Below, in pieces: positions 63,200 through 64,000 of a stretch of 64,000 nucleotides of DNA. Origin of the DNA: Pseudoips prasinana (Eukaryota; Arthropoda; Insecta; Lepidoptera; Nolidae); contig OX621238.1 in the NCBI GenBank assembly GCA_951640165.1, positions 22,530,001-22,594,000 of the forward strand, in the 5' to 3' direction. Made by a program: the position numbers and the translations under genes. How positions within the stretch are numbered: the stretch's first letter is position 1; each line of letters opens with the position of its first letter. Under the pieces are notes generated by a model. It saw only the letters and a program-made list of their open reading frames with translations. It did no database searches and had not been told where the DNA came from.

Positions 63200-64000
63200 C
63201 TGTGAATACGACGTAGGTAAATTATAAACATCGGAGGAGGCGAGCGAATGCCGAAGAGGCTGCCAGAGCGCTTGATAGCGCCTTGACGGCGACTTTATAA
63301 GCACTATTGCTTATAAAGTCGCCGTCAAGGCGCTATCAATTGCGATAGTGGAAGCCAAAGCTCGGTCCTGGGAGCGCCCGTACAAACTGGTACTGGGCAA
63401 GCTCAGACCGTGGTCTGGGTCCAGGGTACCTTGGACCCAGAATTTCTGTAGGAGGTGGTGGAAACCCTCCTCCCTAATGTCCAGGACAGTCCCTCGGACC
63501 CTCCGTTGCCTTCACACCATGATTGGGATGACCAATTTGAGGTGACGGAAAGAGAGTTGGACCGAGCAGTACGGCGATTTGCAGCCAGAAACACCAACTG
63601 TTCACAAGCTGCTTCTGTAGTACCGTGTTCCTTACCTGCTGGAAAGTGGTCAGGCTAGTGCTGTTGCACAAGCCGGGCACCCTGCACCCTGGACGAGGCA
63701 GGCAAGCTCTTTGAGCGGATCATTGCTGCCCGTCTCAGCGAGCACCTGTAGCGCGTTGGCCTCGACCTATCGGATTGTCAGTTCGGCTTCCGACGGTGCC
63801 GTTCTACGCTGGACGCAATCAAACGTGAGCGCGCCTTGTCGGAGCCAGCTGTTCAGGCGGGCGAAGTGGTGTTGGCGGTGAGTTTAGACATCGTCAACGC
63901 CTTGGACTCCGTCCCTTGGCAGGCTATAAGAGAGGCACTGGCCCATAATAACGTGCCCCCCTATTTGCGCGACATAGTCGGGGCGTATTTGCGCGACAGG
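63200..64000 (+). mobile_element. R1-clade LINE reverse transcriptase fragment, runs off the window
   Basis: The plus strand reads, across several frames, WDDQFEVTERELDRAVRRFA, then LDEAGKLFERIIAARLSEHL, CQFGFRRCRSTLDAIK, VVLAVSLDIVNALDSVPWQA and YLRDIVGAYLRDR. These are the fingers and early palm blocks of an R1-type reverse transcriptase. A stop, frameshifts and a missing stretch near 63640 show it is damaged. The catalytic FADD block would lie beyond 64000. An exact palindrome sits at 63274-63337. Confidence 0.75.

Overview
The window is AT-rich animal DNA, almost certainly from a moth or butterfly. It carries a recognisable prothoracicotropic hormone (PTTH) gene of the lepidopteran type. 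Its many repeats are of kinds familiar from lepidopteran genomes: Helitron ends in CTAG, tRNA-derived SINEs, mariners, and R1-, RTE- and jockey-type LINE pieces. No prokaryotic features, rRNA genes or convincing intact tRNA genes were seen.

Three host genes can be reconstructed exon by exon. (1) A complete nine-exon ZAD/C2H2 zinc-finger gene lies on the minus strand (CDS 35399 down to 20507, 487 aa). (2) PTTH lies on the plus strand (CDS 42275 to 46733, five exons, 217 aa). It has a TATA box and initiator, a signal peptide, an RTRKR cleavage site and seven cysteines in the mature hormone. (3) A second ZAD-type zinc-finger gene lies on the minus strand (52666 to 59616 and beyond). Its ZAD exons lie outside the window. 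Genes 1 and 3 share all intron phases from exon 3 onward and are paralogues on either side of PTTH.

The most interesting signal is in gene 3. The exon matching exon 8 of gene 1 is present as two tandem copies of exactly 144 nt and the same phase, separated by only 39 nt. Joining either copy to the flanking exons restores perfect C2H2 fingers. Joining both breaks one finger. This is what a mutually exclusive exon pair under steric exclusion would look like, and it would give two DNA-binding versions of one factor.

The rest is mostly transposon-derived. There are two mariners with open transposase frames and matching inverted repeats (33367-34654 and 61767-63061) and four decayed mariner copies. 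A Tc1/mariner-superfamily element with DD41D spacing and terminal repeats of about 425 bp (47339-49748) interrupts a SINE. An unclassified element has an 8-bp target duplication (14891-17219). An RTE LINE carries an internal inversion (37171-38562). R1-clade pieces lie at 1766-2385, 8904-9688 and 63200-64000. Fold-back MITEs, Helitrons and two SINE families occur throughout, many inside introns of the two zinc-finger genes and PTTH.
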